Of a DNA stretch of 64,000 nt, positions 50,979-59,376 are shown one piece after another. Below the pieces are notes generated by a model. That model did not search any database. It worked only from the letters and a program-made list of their open reading frames with translations, and was not told where the DNA came from. The DNA is from Chryseobacterium sp. GVT01B (lineage in GTDB: Bacteria; Bacteroidota; Bacteroidia; Flavobacteriales; Weeksellaceae): positions 489,937 to 553,936 of the forward strand of contig NZ_JAHXYI010000004.1 in the NCBI RefSeq assembly GCF_019970045.1. Reading direction: 5' to 3'. Each line of letters opens with the position of its first letter. Positions within the stretch are counted from its first letter, which is position 1. The position numbers and the translations under genes were made by a program.

Positions 50979-51854
50979 TTGAATAAACTAATAAAAATAT
51001 CAGTTTTCACCATTTCATTATGCAGTATTGTTTCATGCAAAACACAGCATTTTGAAACACCAGAATATGGTAAAAATGAAACTGAAAAAGTAATTCATGT
51101 TAAAAAAGTAACGAATTTCCGGACGGTAGGAAATATTAAAAATACAGAAGGAAGAACTTTAAAAGAGGGAAGGTTCTACAGAAGTGCCCATCTTCATAAG
51201 CTTAAAAAGAAATCTTTTGATGATATTGATAAGCTGGGAATAAAAGAAATAATTGATCTTAGAAATTCTAAAGAAATATCTCAGAAACCGGATCAGCTTC
51301 CGGCATCGGTAACCTATAAAAAATATTCAGCGTTTGAAGATGAGGGAGATCAGTTGGCTCAGGCAAGAAAGCTGGTTCTGAAGGGTAAGGTAAATGCTTC
51401 TGATGCAGACAAAAGAATGATAGATTTCTATCGCGAATACGTTACAGAAAATCCAGAAATCATCAAGAAAATCATTACAGAAATTCTGGAATCAGAAAAT
51501 CCGGTTTTGTACCATTGTACAGCAGGAAAAGATAGAACAGGGATTACCACCGCGCTCATCCTGACAATTCTGAAGTTTGATAAAGAGACCATTTATAATG
51601 AATATCTGCTATCCAACAACTACAGAAAAGATATGGTTCAGAAAAGACTTCGTCTTGCCAATCGCTTACATTTTATCTATCCAAAGATGGATTTGCAAGT
51701 GCTGGAAAAACTGAGCTGGGTAGAAAAAAGATATCTTGATGCTGCTTTTGGGGAGATTGATAAAAAGTATGGCTCTACAGATGCCTATATTCAGCAGGTA
51801 TTAGGGATTTCCGATGCTAAAAGAATAGCATATATTCAAAAGTTTACCTATTGA
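50979..51854 (+). CDS. Lipoprotein tyrosine/dual-specificity phosphatase
   Basis: The 291-residue protein has a probable lipoprotein signal (NKLIKISVFTISLCSIVSC, lipobox SIVSC, Cys21) and a phosphatase domain with the P-loop NPVLYHCTAGKDRTGITTAL near residues 172-192; the motif HCTAGKDRTG has the catalytic Cys and Arg. A WPD-like Asp region lies upstream around EFREYVTENPEIIKK-type helices, not clearly located. It belongs to the tyrosine-protein phosphatase (Y_phosphatase3/SIW14-like) group. Start is TTG, as no in-frame ATG precedes the signal. Confidence 0.85.
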   Translation: MNKLIKISVFTISLCSIVSCKTQHFETPEYGKNETEKVIHVKKVTNFRTVGNIKNTEGRTLKEGRFYRSAHLHKLKKKSFDDIDKLGIKEIIDLRNSKEISQKPDQLPASVTYKKYSAFEDEGDQLAQARKLVLKGKVNASDADKRMIDFYREYVTENPEIIKKIITEILESENPVLYHCTAGKDRTGITTALILTILKFDKETIYNEYLLSNNYRKDMVQKRLRLANRLHFIYPKMDLQVLEKLSWVEKRYLDAAFGEIDKKYGSTDAYIQQVLGISDAKRIAYIQKFTY

Positions 51855-51976
51855 TTATCAGAGGTAAATTTTTATAGGACATGATATTGGGTCTTTATTT
51901 AAAATTATGATAATTTTAACACCCAAAAATCAAACTTTTTTAGCAATTTTGCATTTCTTAATTCACTTGTTTAGAA

Positions 51977-53371
51977 ATGAAAATAAAGTACTCGGAACTT
52001 ATTGATCAGACATTATATTTTCCTACAGAGGAGTTTAATGTATCTGAGAACAATTTGTTGTTCCACGACGTTCCTTTGATGGATGTGGTTGAACAATTTG
52101 GCACTCCGCTAAAGATTAGCTATCTGCCGAGAATTTCTCAAAATATTCAGAAGGCCAAAAGCTGGTTTAAAGAAGCTTTTGAAAAAACCGGATATAAAAA
52201 GAATTATACCTACTGCTATTGCACAAAATCCAGTCATTTCAATTTCGTATTGGAGGAAGCTCTGAAGAATGATATTTCAATAGAAACATCTTCCGCTTAT
52301 GACATGGATATTGTAAAATCTCTTTACGAAAAAGGGAAAGTAGATAAAAACATTGAAGTAATCTGTAATGGTTTTAAAACGGATGATTATCTGACAAATA
52401 TTTCAGATATGATCAACAATGGTTTTGAAAATATTACTCCGATTCTTGATAATTACAGAGAATTGGATAAACTTACGGAAAGCATCGATTCTACCTTTAA
52501 TATCGGAATCAGAATCGCATCAGAGGAAGAACCTAAGTTCGAGTTCTATACCTCAAGACTAGGAATCGGATATAAAGATATTATTCCTTATTACAGTCAG
52601 AAGATTGCCGAACACCCGAATGCAAGATTGAAAATGCTTCATTTCTTCATCAATACCGGGATCAAAGATACTTCTTACTACTGGAATGAATTGTATAAAT
52701 GTCTTCGTGTATACGCGCGTTTGAAAAAAATTGCACCGGAAGTAAATTCATTGAATATCGGAGGTGGTTTCCCAATCAAAACTTCTTTGAACTTTGATTA
52801 TGACTATCAGTATATGGTAGAAGAAATCGTTTCTCAGATCAAAAAATTCTGTGAAGAAGAAGGAGTAGAAGAACCTAATATTTATACGGAATTCGGAAGC
52901 TTTACTGTAGGGGAAAGCGGAGCGAACCTTTATAAAATTATTTCCCAGAAACGTCAGAATGACAGGGAAAAATGGAACATGATTGACTCTTCTTTCATGA
53001 CAACTCTTCCTGACACATGGGCGATTTCAAGACACTTTATCATGCTTCCGCTAAACCGTTGGGAAGATTCTTATGAAAGGGTATTCTTAGGAGGACTTAC
53101 ATGTGATTCAGATGATTATTATAACTCTGAACAGCATACCAATGCTATTTATTTACCGGTTTTCAGTGATACTAAGCCATTGTATATAGGATTCTTCCAT
53201 ACAGGAGCGTATCAGGAAACGATCGGAGGGTATGGTGGAGTTCACCACTGTCTGATGCCTCAGCCGAGACACGTCCTGATTCAAAAGGATGAAAACGGAG
53301 AGTTGCAATATGAAATTTTCCGTGAAAAACAGGAGCCGGAAGATATCCTGAAAATTCTTGGATATAAATAG
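51977..53371 (+). CDS. speA: Arginine decarboxylase, PLP-dependent
   Basis: The 464-residue enzyme is a fold-III PLP decarboxylase: YCTKSSHFNFVLEEAL near 78 contains the Schiff-base Lys, NIGGGFPIKTS near 257 holds the phosphate, and EFGSFTVGESG near 303. The C-terminal part has the GFFHTGAYQETIGGYGG region near 410 and conserved Cys in LTCDSDDYY near 375. It matches the arginine decarboxylases of Bacteroidota in length. Together with the agmatinase at 54409 it forms the arginine-agmatine-putrescine route. The two genes are 1 kb apart with a HAD gene on the other strand between. Confidence 0.9.
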   Translation: MKIKYSELIDQTLYFPTEEFNVSENNLLFHDVPLMDVVEQFGTPLKISYLPRISQNIQKAKSWFKEAFEKTGYKKNYTYCYCTKSSHFNFVLEEALKNDISIETSSAYDMDIVKSLYEKGKVDKNIEVICNGFKTDDYLTNISDMINNGFENITPILDNYRELDKLTESIDSTFNIGIRIASEEEPKFEFYTSRLGIGYKDIIPYYSQKIAEHPNARLKMLHFFINTGIKDTSYYWNELYKCLRVYARLKKIAPEVNSLNIGGGFPIKTSLNFDYDYQYMVEEIVSQIKKFCEEEGVEEPNIYTEFGSFTVGESGANLYKIISQKRQNDREKWNMIDSSFMTTLPDTWAISRHFIMLPLNRWEDSYERVFLGGLTCDSDDYYNSEQHTNAIYLPVFSDTKPLYIGFFHTGAYQETIGGYGGVHHCLMPQPRHVLIQKDENGELQYEIFREKQEPEDILKILGYK

Positions 53372-53379
53372 TTTCTGTA

Positions 53380-53465
53380 ATCAATAGGAACGGGCAATCA
53401 TCCTGAGCGTAGTTGAAGGGAGCCATTTACAATCAATAGAAAAGTCAATTGGCTTTAGCCAAAAC
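53380..53465 (+). repeat. Twin-hairpin repeat, copy B (decayed, hybrid)
   Basis: It starts ATCAATAGGAACGGGC, then its first hairpin is interrupted by an unrelated common repeat (TCATCCTGAGCGTAG... at 53398-53419). The second half at 53432-53465 repeats ATCAATAGAAAA and carries the intact palindrome TTGGCTTTAGCCAA (53449-53462). Confidence 0.75.
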
Positions 53466-53476
53466 GTATACAAAAC

Positions 53477-53510
53477 AAAAGCTCTCAGAAAAAATCTGAG
53501 AGCTTTTTTA
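53477..53510. terminator. Bidirectional terminator between speA and the HAD gene
   Basis: AAAAGCTCTCAGA (53477-53489) pairs with TCTGAGAGCTTTT (53495-53507) around a short A loop; both strands end in T-runs. Confidence 0.92.
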
Positions 53511-53511
53511 T

Positions 53512-54171
53512 TTAAAAATATTTTGCAATCTTATCCAGTTCTAATTCTTCATAATCAGTAACTACAGTATTTGCCAAGGTATAATCCTGATTTCTTGAAT
53601 GTGGACTTCTGTATGCCGCACAGAAAATTTTAGCCCGATGTGCTGCAAGAATTCCGTTGGTAGAATCTTCAATCACCATGCAGTTTTCAACAGGTTCACC
53701 TGCCATTTCTGCAGCCAGTAAAAAAACTTCAGGATGAGGTTTTGATTCTTTTAAATCTGCACCGCTGATTTTTCCGCTGAAATATTTTTCCAATCCGAAC
53801 TTTTCAAAAACCATATTGATCGTTACCATGGTAGCCGAAGAAGCGAGGATAAGCTTTATTCCGTTTTCATGATAATGTTCAATCAGTTGTCTTACTCCCG
53901 GAATTAAATCAAATTCATCATCATTATAAAAATAATCTTTGAAATGTGCTCTTTTGATTCCTGCAATGGATTCATAAGTCTGATTGAGGTTGAATTCATT
54001 AATCAAAGTTTCAGAAACTCTTTTGGTTGACGCTCCGGTAAAAGAGGTGTACAGCTCTTCGGAAACCGCAATTTCCAATTCATCAAACGTTTTGAAATAA
54101 GCTTTTCTATGCAATGGTTCTGTATCTACAATTACCCCATCCATATCGAAAAGAACAGCTTTTAAAGACAT
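53512..54171 (-). CDS. HAD-family phosphatase (beta-phosphoglucomutase-like)
   Basis: The 219-residue protein has the four HAD motifs: AVLFDMDGVIVDTEPLHR at the N-terminus (nucleophile Asp), a helical cap, LILASSATMVTINMVFEKF (motif II Ser/Thr), motif III Lys in KESKPHPEVFLLAAE, and VIEDSTNGILAAHRA (motif IV Asp). The cap and SKPHPE match subgroup I enzymes such as beta-phosphoglucomutase or phosphoglycolate phosphatase. The physiological substrate cannot be inferred. It is convergent with speA across a shared terminator. Confidence 0.88.
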   Translation of the reverse strand: MSLKAVLFDMDGVIVDTEPLHRKAYFKTFDELEIAVSEELYTSFTGASTKRVSETLINEFNLNQTYESIAGIKRAHFKDYFYNDDEFDLIPGVRQLIEHYHENGIKLILASSATMVTINMVFEKFGLEKYFSGKISGADLKESKPHPEVFLLAAEMAGEPVENCMVIEDSTNGILAAHRAKIFCAAYRSPHSRNQDYTLANTVVTDYEELELDKIAKYF

Positions 54172-54350
54172 ACTAAAGTTTTGTGCAAAAATAGTTATTT
54201 GAACCGAGAGTGGAAAATGAATAAGTTGACAGGTTATAGATGATAGACTGCAGGCAGCAGGTTTGAATTCCCGTTTTTAAATCTGATGTTCCCCGGATTT
54301 TAACTCATAAACTCAGTAACACTCTTACTCTCCAACTCGCAAACTCTTTG

Positions 54351-54358
54351 TATCTTTG
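54351..54358 (+). promoter_or_regulatory. -7 box TATCTTTG for speB
   Basis: TATCTTTG fits TAnnTTTG, 50 bases before the ATG at 54409. No clean -33 TTG is seen at the usual spacing. Confidence 0.5.
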
Positions 54359-54408
54359 TGGAATCTTTTAATTTTTCAATCATTTAATTTTTTAATTAAT
54401 AATTATAT

Positions 54409-55266
54409 ATGAAAACATACGCAGGAATTCCCGAAGAAAACGCAACGTTAGAGAATTCAAAAGTAATGTTGGTAACTGTTCCTTATGATGGAACTTCAAC
54501 ATGGGGGAAAGGAGCTGATAAAGGCCCTGAATTATTCTTAGATGCTTCTGAAAACATGGAGCTTTATGATATTGAAACCCAGACAGAACCTTATCTTCAG
54601 GGAGTGTATCTGGCAGGAGAAGTTTCTGAAAACTCCAGCCCGGAAGCAATGACAGAAGCTGTTTACCAGAAAACCAAAGAACTTTTGAACAATGAAGGGA
54701 AAGTATTTACTTTATTTGGGGGTGAACACTCTGTGTCTATCGGTTCTATCCGTGCAGTAGGAGAGAAATTTGAAAACCTTACCGTTCTTCAGTTGGATGC
54801 TCATACAGACTTACGTCCTGAATTCCACGGTTCTACTTCTAACCATGCTTGTGCGGTGTTTGAAGCTAACCAGAAACATAACCTTGTTCAGGTGGGAATC
54901 CGTTCTATGGACGCAGAAGAAGCTCAGTATTTACCGGAAGGAAGAGTATTTTTTGCACACGAGATTGCGAACAACGAGAACTGGGTGAATGATGTATTGG
55001 AAAAAGTTTCAGGAAACGTATATATTACAATAGATCTTGATGCTTTTGATCCTTCTATTGCTCCTTCTACAGGAACTCCTGAACCAGGTGGATTACAATG
55101 GTATCCAACACTGGAATTATTAAGAAAAGTATTTGAAAAATGTAACGTAGTGGCATTCGATATTGTAGAATTAATGGATTCTCCAATGGCTAAGCCAACC
55201 GCTTTCCTTGCGGCTAAGTTATATTATAAAATGCTTGCTTATAACGATATTTATAACAACAACTAA
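54409..55266 (+). CDS. speB: Agmatinase
   Basis: The 285-residue ureohydrolase shows the metal-binding motifs GGEHSVSIGSIRAVGE near 104, LQLDAHTDLRPEFHGS near 127 and TIDLDAFDPSIAPSTGTPEPGG near 205; the His and Asp residues coordinate the dinuclear manganese site. It hydrolyses agmatine to putrescine and urea. The product follows from the speA-type enzyme at 51977. Length is normal, and the gene is preceded by a TAnnTTTG box. An arginase or formiminoglutamase cannot be excluded on sequence alone. Confidence 0.88.
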   Translation: MKTYAGIPEENATLENSKVMLVTVPYDGTSTWGKGADKGPELFLDASENMELYDIETQTEPYLQGVYLAGEVSENSSPEAMTEAVYQKTKELLNNEGKVFTLFGGEHSVSIGSIRAVGEKFENLTVLQLDAHTDLRPEFHGSTSNHACAVFEANQKHNLVQVGIRSMDAEEAQYLPEGRVFFAHEIANNENWVNDVLEKVSGNVYITIDLDAFDPSIAPSTGTPEPGGLQWYPTLELLRKVFEKCNVVAFDIVELMDSPMAKPTAFLAAKLYYKMLAYNDIYNNN

Positions 55267-55335
55267 TATTCCGCAAGAATCGGATTTTTTCTGCCGTATA
55301 TTCTTTGGAAATTTGTGAGGTAAAATAACAATACA

Positions 55336-56178
55336 ATGTCCACACAAAGTCAGATAGATTATAACAGAATTGCAAAGGCGATAGAATATATCCAGAGCAA
55401 TTTCAGGCTTCAGCCAAGTTTGGAGGAAGTGGCAGAGAATATTCACTTAAGTCCCGCCCATTTTCAGAAAATCTTTACAGATTGGGCAGGAACAAGTCCG
55501 AAAAAGTTTTTGCAGTTCATCAGTCTTGAACACGCTAAAAATTTATTGAAGGAAGAAAAAGCAAGTTTGTTTGATACCGCATATGAGACAGGATTTTCTA
55601 GTACCAGCAGGCTTCATGACCTGTTTGTAAAGATAGAAGGAATGTCTCCGGCAGAATATAAAAATGGCGGAAAAAGCCTTAGTATTCATTACAGTTTTTC
55701 TGAAAGTCCTTTCGGAAATATAATAGTAGCTTCTACAGAAAAAGGAATCTGCTATATGGCTTTTGAAGACAATAAAGAAACAGCATTCGGGGAGCTGAAA
55801 CAAAAGTTCCCCAATGCTTCTTTTACAGAGTACCAGGATGCCCTTCAAAAGAACGCACTGTCCATATTCGATAAAGACTGGACAAAACTCAATACTATAA
55901 AATTACACTTAAAAGGTACAGATTTTCAGCTTAAAGTCTGGGAAAGTCTGTTGACAATTCCAATGGGTAAACTGTCTACTTATGGCAGCCTGGCTGAAAA
56001 AATAGGAAATTCCAAGGCATCCAGAGCAGTGGGAACAGCTATTGGAAGTAATCCTGTTGCATTTCTTATCCCATGTCACCGTGTGATTCAGTCTACAGGA
56101 CATCTCGGTGGATATCGATGGGGAAGTGAAAGAAAACAGATGATTGTGGGCTGGGAAGGTTCACAAATGTACTCGTAA
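55336..56178 (+). CDS. Ada-like AraC/methylated-DNA cysteine methyltransferase fusion
   Basis: The 280-residue protein has an N-terminal AraC-type HTH region (residues 5-105; SLEEVAENIHLSPAHFQKIF, TAYETGFSSTSRLHDLFVKI) and a C-terminal alkylguanine methyltransferase domain with VGTAIGSNPVAFLIPCHRV near 230-250, where the Cys in PCHRV takes the methyl group. It lacks the N-terminal zinc domain of E. coli Ada that senses methyl phosphotriesters, so control of its activator function is different. An AlkB-like gene follows, which fits an adaptive alkylation response. Confidence 0.9.
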   Translation: MSTQSQIDYNRIAKAIEYIQSNFRLQPSLEEVAENIHLSPAHFQKIFTDWAGTSPKKFLQFISLEHAKNLLKEEKASLFDTAYETGFSSTSRLHDLFVKIEGMSPAEYKNGGKSLSIHYSFSESPFGNIIVASTEKGICYMAFEDNKETAFGELKQKFPNASFTEYQDALQKNALSIFDKDWTKLNTIKLHLKGTDFQLKVWESLLTIPMGKLSTYGSLAEKIGNSKASRAVGTAIGSNPVAFLIPCHRVIQSTGHLGGYRWGSERKQMIVGWEGSQMYS

Positions 56179-56562
56179 CTTATTTTTACCACAAAAGGAA
56201 CAAAAAGATTTGAGGGATGGATAATAAGATTAAAAATTATCTGTTATAAAGCTCACAAAAAGAAAATCAAAGATTTTCAAAGACTTTAGTATACTTTATG
56301 CATGAATCTTGTTACTTAAATGGTTTAATGGATTACAACTTTTGTGACTTTTGCGGTTGAAAAATATTGAGCCTTAAGTTTTGGCTAAAGCCAAAGGATT
56401 AACCCTCTTTTTTATTAAACGGGCTAAAGCCCGTTCCTATTGATACAAAAGTTACTGTGTCATTTGTGAAAATATTGGTGTAATTTGTGTTTAATTATTA
56501 AGATCATAAATACATTTTACATTGTACCTTTTACAAAATAAAGCATTTAAATTAAAAAAGCT
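56179..56562 (+). other. 384-base intergenic region with repeat copy C
   Basis: No coding frame. Apart from the inverted twin-hairpin repeat at 56378-56444, the first half holds AT-rich sequence with pieces such as TTTTGTGACTTTTGCGG that look like degenerate repeat debris, and the last part precedes the AlkB-like ATG without a clear promoter box. Confidence 0.5.
56378..56444 (-). repeat. Twin-hairpin repeat, copy C (inverted)
   Basis: In the reverse orientation, this copy has GTTTTGGCTAAAGCCAA (56378-56394), a 23-base T-rich spacer, and AACGGGCTAAAGCCCGTT (56418-56435) followed by CCTATTGAT. Both palindromes are intact. Confidence 0.85.
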
Positions 56563-57174
56563 ATGATGAGTCTCTTCGAAGAAATATCAGACTATCCGAT
56601 CAATATACTTCCGAATGACGGAACCGTTCATTATTATGGAAAGGTTTTTTCAAAAGAACTTTCTGATTCTTTTTATACCTATTTGCTGAATGAGATTCCC
56701 TGGGAAAATGATGAAGCAATTATCTTTGGAAAACTGATTTTAACCAAAAGAAAAGTGGCCTGGTTTGGAGAAAAGCCTTTTGAATATACGTATTCTAAAC
56801 GGACAAAATATGCAAAATTCTGGACTCTGGAATTACTGGAATTGAAGAAAAAATGTGAAGAAGTTTCAGGAGAAACCTACAATTCATGTCTGCTCAATTT
56901 ATATCATGACGGGAGTGAAGGAATGGCCTACCACAGCGATGGTGAAACAGATCTGAAAAAACACGGTGCCATTGCTTCTTTGACCTTTGGAGCAGAAAGA
57001 AAATTTTTATTTAAGCATAAAAGGACCAAAGAAAAAGTAGAAATATTCCTGGAAAACGGAAGTTTGTTAATTATGAAAGGAACTACTCAGGATAATTGGC
57101 TTCACAGGCTTCCACCCACTACAAAAGTGAAAACTCCCAGAGTAAATCTTACTTTCAGAACCATTGAAGAATAA
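56563..57174 (+). CDS. AlkB-like 2-oxoglutarate/Fe(II) dioxygenase
   Basis: The 203-residue protein shows the AlkB layout: a lid region with KRKVAWFGEKPFEY near 63-76, NLYHDGSEGMAYHSDGETDL near 113-132 with the Fe-binding HxD (YHSDGE), SLTFGAERKFLFKHKRT near 142-158, and WLHRLPPT near 181 with the distal His and Arg, closing with RVNLTFRTI whose Arg binds 2-oxoglutarate. These enzymes remove methyl groups from alkylated bases. The gene lies downstream of the Ada-like gene but is separated by 384 bases, so it is not clearly co-transcribed. Confidence 0.9.
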   Translation: MMSLFEEISDYPINILPNDGTVHYYGKVFSKELSDSFYTYLLNEIPWENDEAIIFGKLILTKRKVAWFGEKPFEYTYSKRTKYAKFWTLELLELKKKCEEVSGETYNSCLLNLYHDGSEGMAYHSDGETDLKKHGAIASLTFGAERKFLFKHKRTKEKVEIFLENGSLLIMKGTTQDNWLHRLPPTTKVKTPRVNLTFRTIEE

Positions 57175-57204
57175 TTTTTTTAGAGATACTTGCCCACAAC
57201 GTTT

Positions 57205-57225
57205 GTCATTCCGTAGGAAATCTCA
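57205..57225 (+). repeat. Short copy of the GTCATTCCG repeat type
   Basis: GTCATTCCGTAGG followed by AAATCTCA resembles the GTCATTGCGAG/AATCTC repeats at 46775 and 49521. It lies in the gap after the AlkB-like gene. Confidence 0.4.
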
Positions 57226-57279
57226 ATACAGATTAGATCGATTATGCAGACTTTAATTTTAATTAAGCTAATCATTTCT

Positions 57280-57344
57280 ATCAATAGAAGTGGGCTTTAG
57301 CCCAGTTGAACAAAGAAATAAATTCATCCGGCTTTAGCCAAAAC
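57280..57344 (+). repeat. Twin-hairpin repeat, copy D
   Basis: It starts ATCAATAGAAG and has TGGGCTTTAGCCCA (57291-57304) where copy A has CGGGCT/AGCCCG: the outer base pair is changed on both sides (C-G to T-A), so pairing is kept. The second palindrome is weakened (CCGGCTTTAGCCAA at 57328). Confidence 0.82.
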
Positions 57345-57355
57345 CTAAAAAAATA

Positions 57356-57384
57356 AAAAAGCTGTTTGTCTGAACAGCTTTTTC
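57356..57384. terminator. Bidirectional terminator between repeat D and the CocE gene
   Basis: AAAAAGCTGTT (57356-57366) pairs with AACAGCTTTTT (57373-57383) around a TGTCTG loop. It can end both the AlkB-like and the CocE-type messages. Confidence 0.88.
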
Positions 57385-57388
57385 AAAA

Positions 57389-59248
57389 TTATTTTAAAAC
57401 TTCAGCTTCAATAGAGCTGTCATTATATACTTTAATAAATGCTTTTGTATAATCCTCTTTGGTTGCGAAATTTGGATTATCCATAAACTTCTGTGGATTG
57501 ATGGCGAAAAGCGGGAACCATGTACTGCTGATCTGAATCTGGATTTTATGTCCTTTTTTGAAGGTGTGAACCACATCCTGAAGTCTGAAATTAACAGCTG
57601 TTTTTTGATTAGGAACCAAAGCTTCTCCTTTTTCTTTTGTATTTCTGAACCTTGCAGGCATTATTTCACTTCTTACCATCTGATGATAGTTACCATAGAT
57701 AACACCTTCTTTCTTTTCTGCAGGTTTAAAGTCTTCAGGGTAAACGTCAATTAATTTTACCGCAAAATCAGCATCTGTAGAAGAAGAAGCAATATTAAGT
57801 TTGGCCATGATCTCTCCGGCAAACGCGATATCTTCTGTCAGAACATCGGTTGTGAAAGTCAGAACATCAGGTCTTCCGACAGCAAATCTCTGGTCTTCGG
57901 ACATATAATTTTTGGGGGTGAAACCATTGAAATCTTTTAAATGATCTGAGCTTAAAACAGGATTGTTAGGATCACTGTAATATTCAGAATATCCTTGTCC
58001 GGAAGTTTTCTTCAAGGTGTTGTCAGCTAAATAAAAGTTAACTTTCTGAGCATTTTTAGGTGGGTAAGAAGTAAATTCTTTCCATTCTTTAGCTCCAGTA
58101 TCATACATCAGCGCTTCAGGAAGTCCCGCATCTTCTTTTGTATTGCCTTTCAGGTAGTGGTTGAAGAATTTTGTTTCAATATTTTTCTGGTAGTATGTTG
58201 CAATACTGTCTCCAAAATAGGTTTCGCTGTGGAAATGTTTTCCCTGCTCCTGAGACCATCCACCATGAGAGAAAGGTCCCATTACAATTGTGTTTTTAGC
58301 TTTAGGGCTTGTTTTTTCAATCGTTTTATAAATATTCAGAGGACCGGAAAGATCTTCTGCATCAAACCATCCGCCAACAGTCATTACAGCATGATTGATA
58401 TTCTTCAAATGAGGAAGAAGACCTCTTTTCTGCCAGAATTCATCATAGTTGGTATGATTCATAATTTCTGTCATGAAGAAATTATTCTTATAATACTTTT
58501 CATATCCGTCTTTCAGCGTACCCATATCTCTGTAGAATTTTAATCCGTCTTCAGAAGTCTGCTTGATGAAAGAATCCATATACCATGCTTGTTTTTCAGG
58601 TTGTGTTTTCTGAACTCCAAAAACAGGGAATGTTCTGAAATAGCCTAGCATAAACCTTCCGTTGTGAAGGAAATCGTCATTCCAGAAATCTGAGATAGGG
58701 GCTTGTGGAGAAGAAGCTACCAGCGCAGGGTGTTGTGACAACGTTCCTACAGCAGTATAGAATCCGGGATAAGATGTCCCAAACTGACCGGCTTTACCAT
58801 TATTGTCCTTGATGTTTTTCAAAAGCCATTCAATGGTATCATAAGTATCTGTACTTTCATCTACATCTTTTTTAGTTTTACGCTCTACCTGTGGAGTCAT
58901 ATTGGTAAAAGTACCTTCACTCATATATCTTCCGCGTACATCCTGGTATACAAAAATATACTTGTCTTTCATCAGATAGGTGTTGGGGCCTACCTTTGTT
59001 TTATATTCATTCTCTCCGTATGGGGCGATGCTGTAGCAGGTTCTCTGCATCAGAAACGGATATTTGTTCTTGTTTGATATATCTTTCGGGATATATACAG
59101 CAGTGAAAAGTTTCACTCCATCACGCATCGGAATATAAAATTCTTTCTTGGTGAAATTGTCTTTAACGAAAGTATCTTTCTGTTCCGTCTTCTGAGCTTT
59201 TCCAAGAATGAAAAAAAGAATACATAATACTGAAATATGGATCTTCAT
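57389..59248 (-). CDS. Secreted CocE/NonD-type hydrolase (S15 family)
   Basis: The 619-residue protein has a signal peptide (MKIHISVLCILFFILGKAQ), an alpha/beta-hydrolase core with FVYQDVRGRYMSEG near 100 and the nucleophile elbow GQFGTSYPGFYT near 155 (Ser), and a large C-terminal jelly-roll-like region (AFAGEIMAKLNIASSS near 475, FRLQDVVHTFKKGHKIQIQI near 560), as in X-Pro dipeptidyl-peptidase and cocaine esterase relatives. It would hydrolyse esters or peptides in the periplasm or outside. The catalytic Asp and His are not pinpointed here. Confidence 0.88.
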   Translation of the reverse strand: MKIHISVLCILFFILGKAQKTEQKDTFVKDNFTKKEFYIPMRDGVKLFTAVYIPKDISNKNKYPFLMQRTCYSIAPYGENEYKTKVGPNTYLMKDKYIFVYQDVRGRYMSEGTFTNMTPQVERKTKKDVDESTDTYDTIEWLLKNIKDNNGKAGQFGTSYPGFYTAVGTLSQHPALVASSPQAPISDFWNDDFLHNGRFMLGYFRTFPVFGVQKTQPEKQAWYMDSFIKQTSEDGLKFYRDMGTLKDGYEKYYKNNFFMTEIMNHTNYDEFWQKRGLLPHLKNINHAVMTVGGWFDAEDLSGPLNIYKTIEKTSPKAKNTIVMGPFSHGGWSQEQGKHFHSETYFGDSIATYYQKNIETKFFNHYLKGNTKEDAGLPEALMYDTGAKEWKEFTSYPPKNAQKVNFYLADNTLKKTSGQGYSEYYSDPNNPVLSSDHLKDFNGFTPKNYMSEDQRFAVGRPDVLTFTTDVLTEDIAFAGEIMAKLNIASSSTDADFAVKLIDVYPEDFKPAEKKEGVIYGNYHQMVRSEIMPARFRNTKEKGEALVPNQKTAVNFRLQDVVHTFKKGHKIQIQISSTWFPLFAINPQKFMDNPNFATKEDYTKAFIKVYNDSSIEAEVLK

Positions 59249-59313
59249 AAAAAAAATTTGACGCTAATTTAAAAATAAAAACACTGTTATCGATCAATCT
59301 TCTCTGTATTCAT

Positions 59314-59336
59314 AAAAATAGCCGGAAATATCCGGC
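59314..59336 (-). terminator. Terminator after the OMP gene
   Basis: GCCGGA (59321-59326) pairs with TCCGGC (59331-59336) around a four-base loop. On the minus strand it is followed by TATTTTTATG, 40 bases after the stop at 59377. Confidence 0.75.
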
Positions 59337-59376
59337 CATTATCAAAAATTATATATAAAAGTATGGTGTTGCTTCT

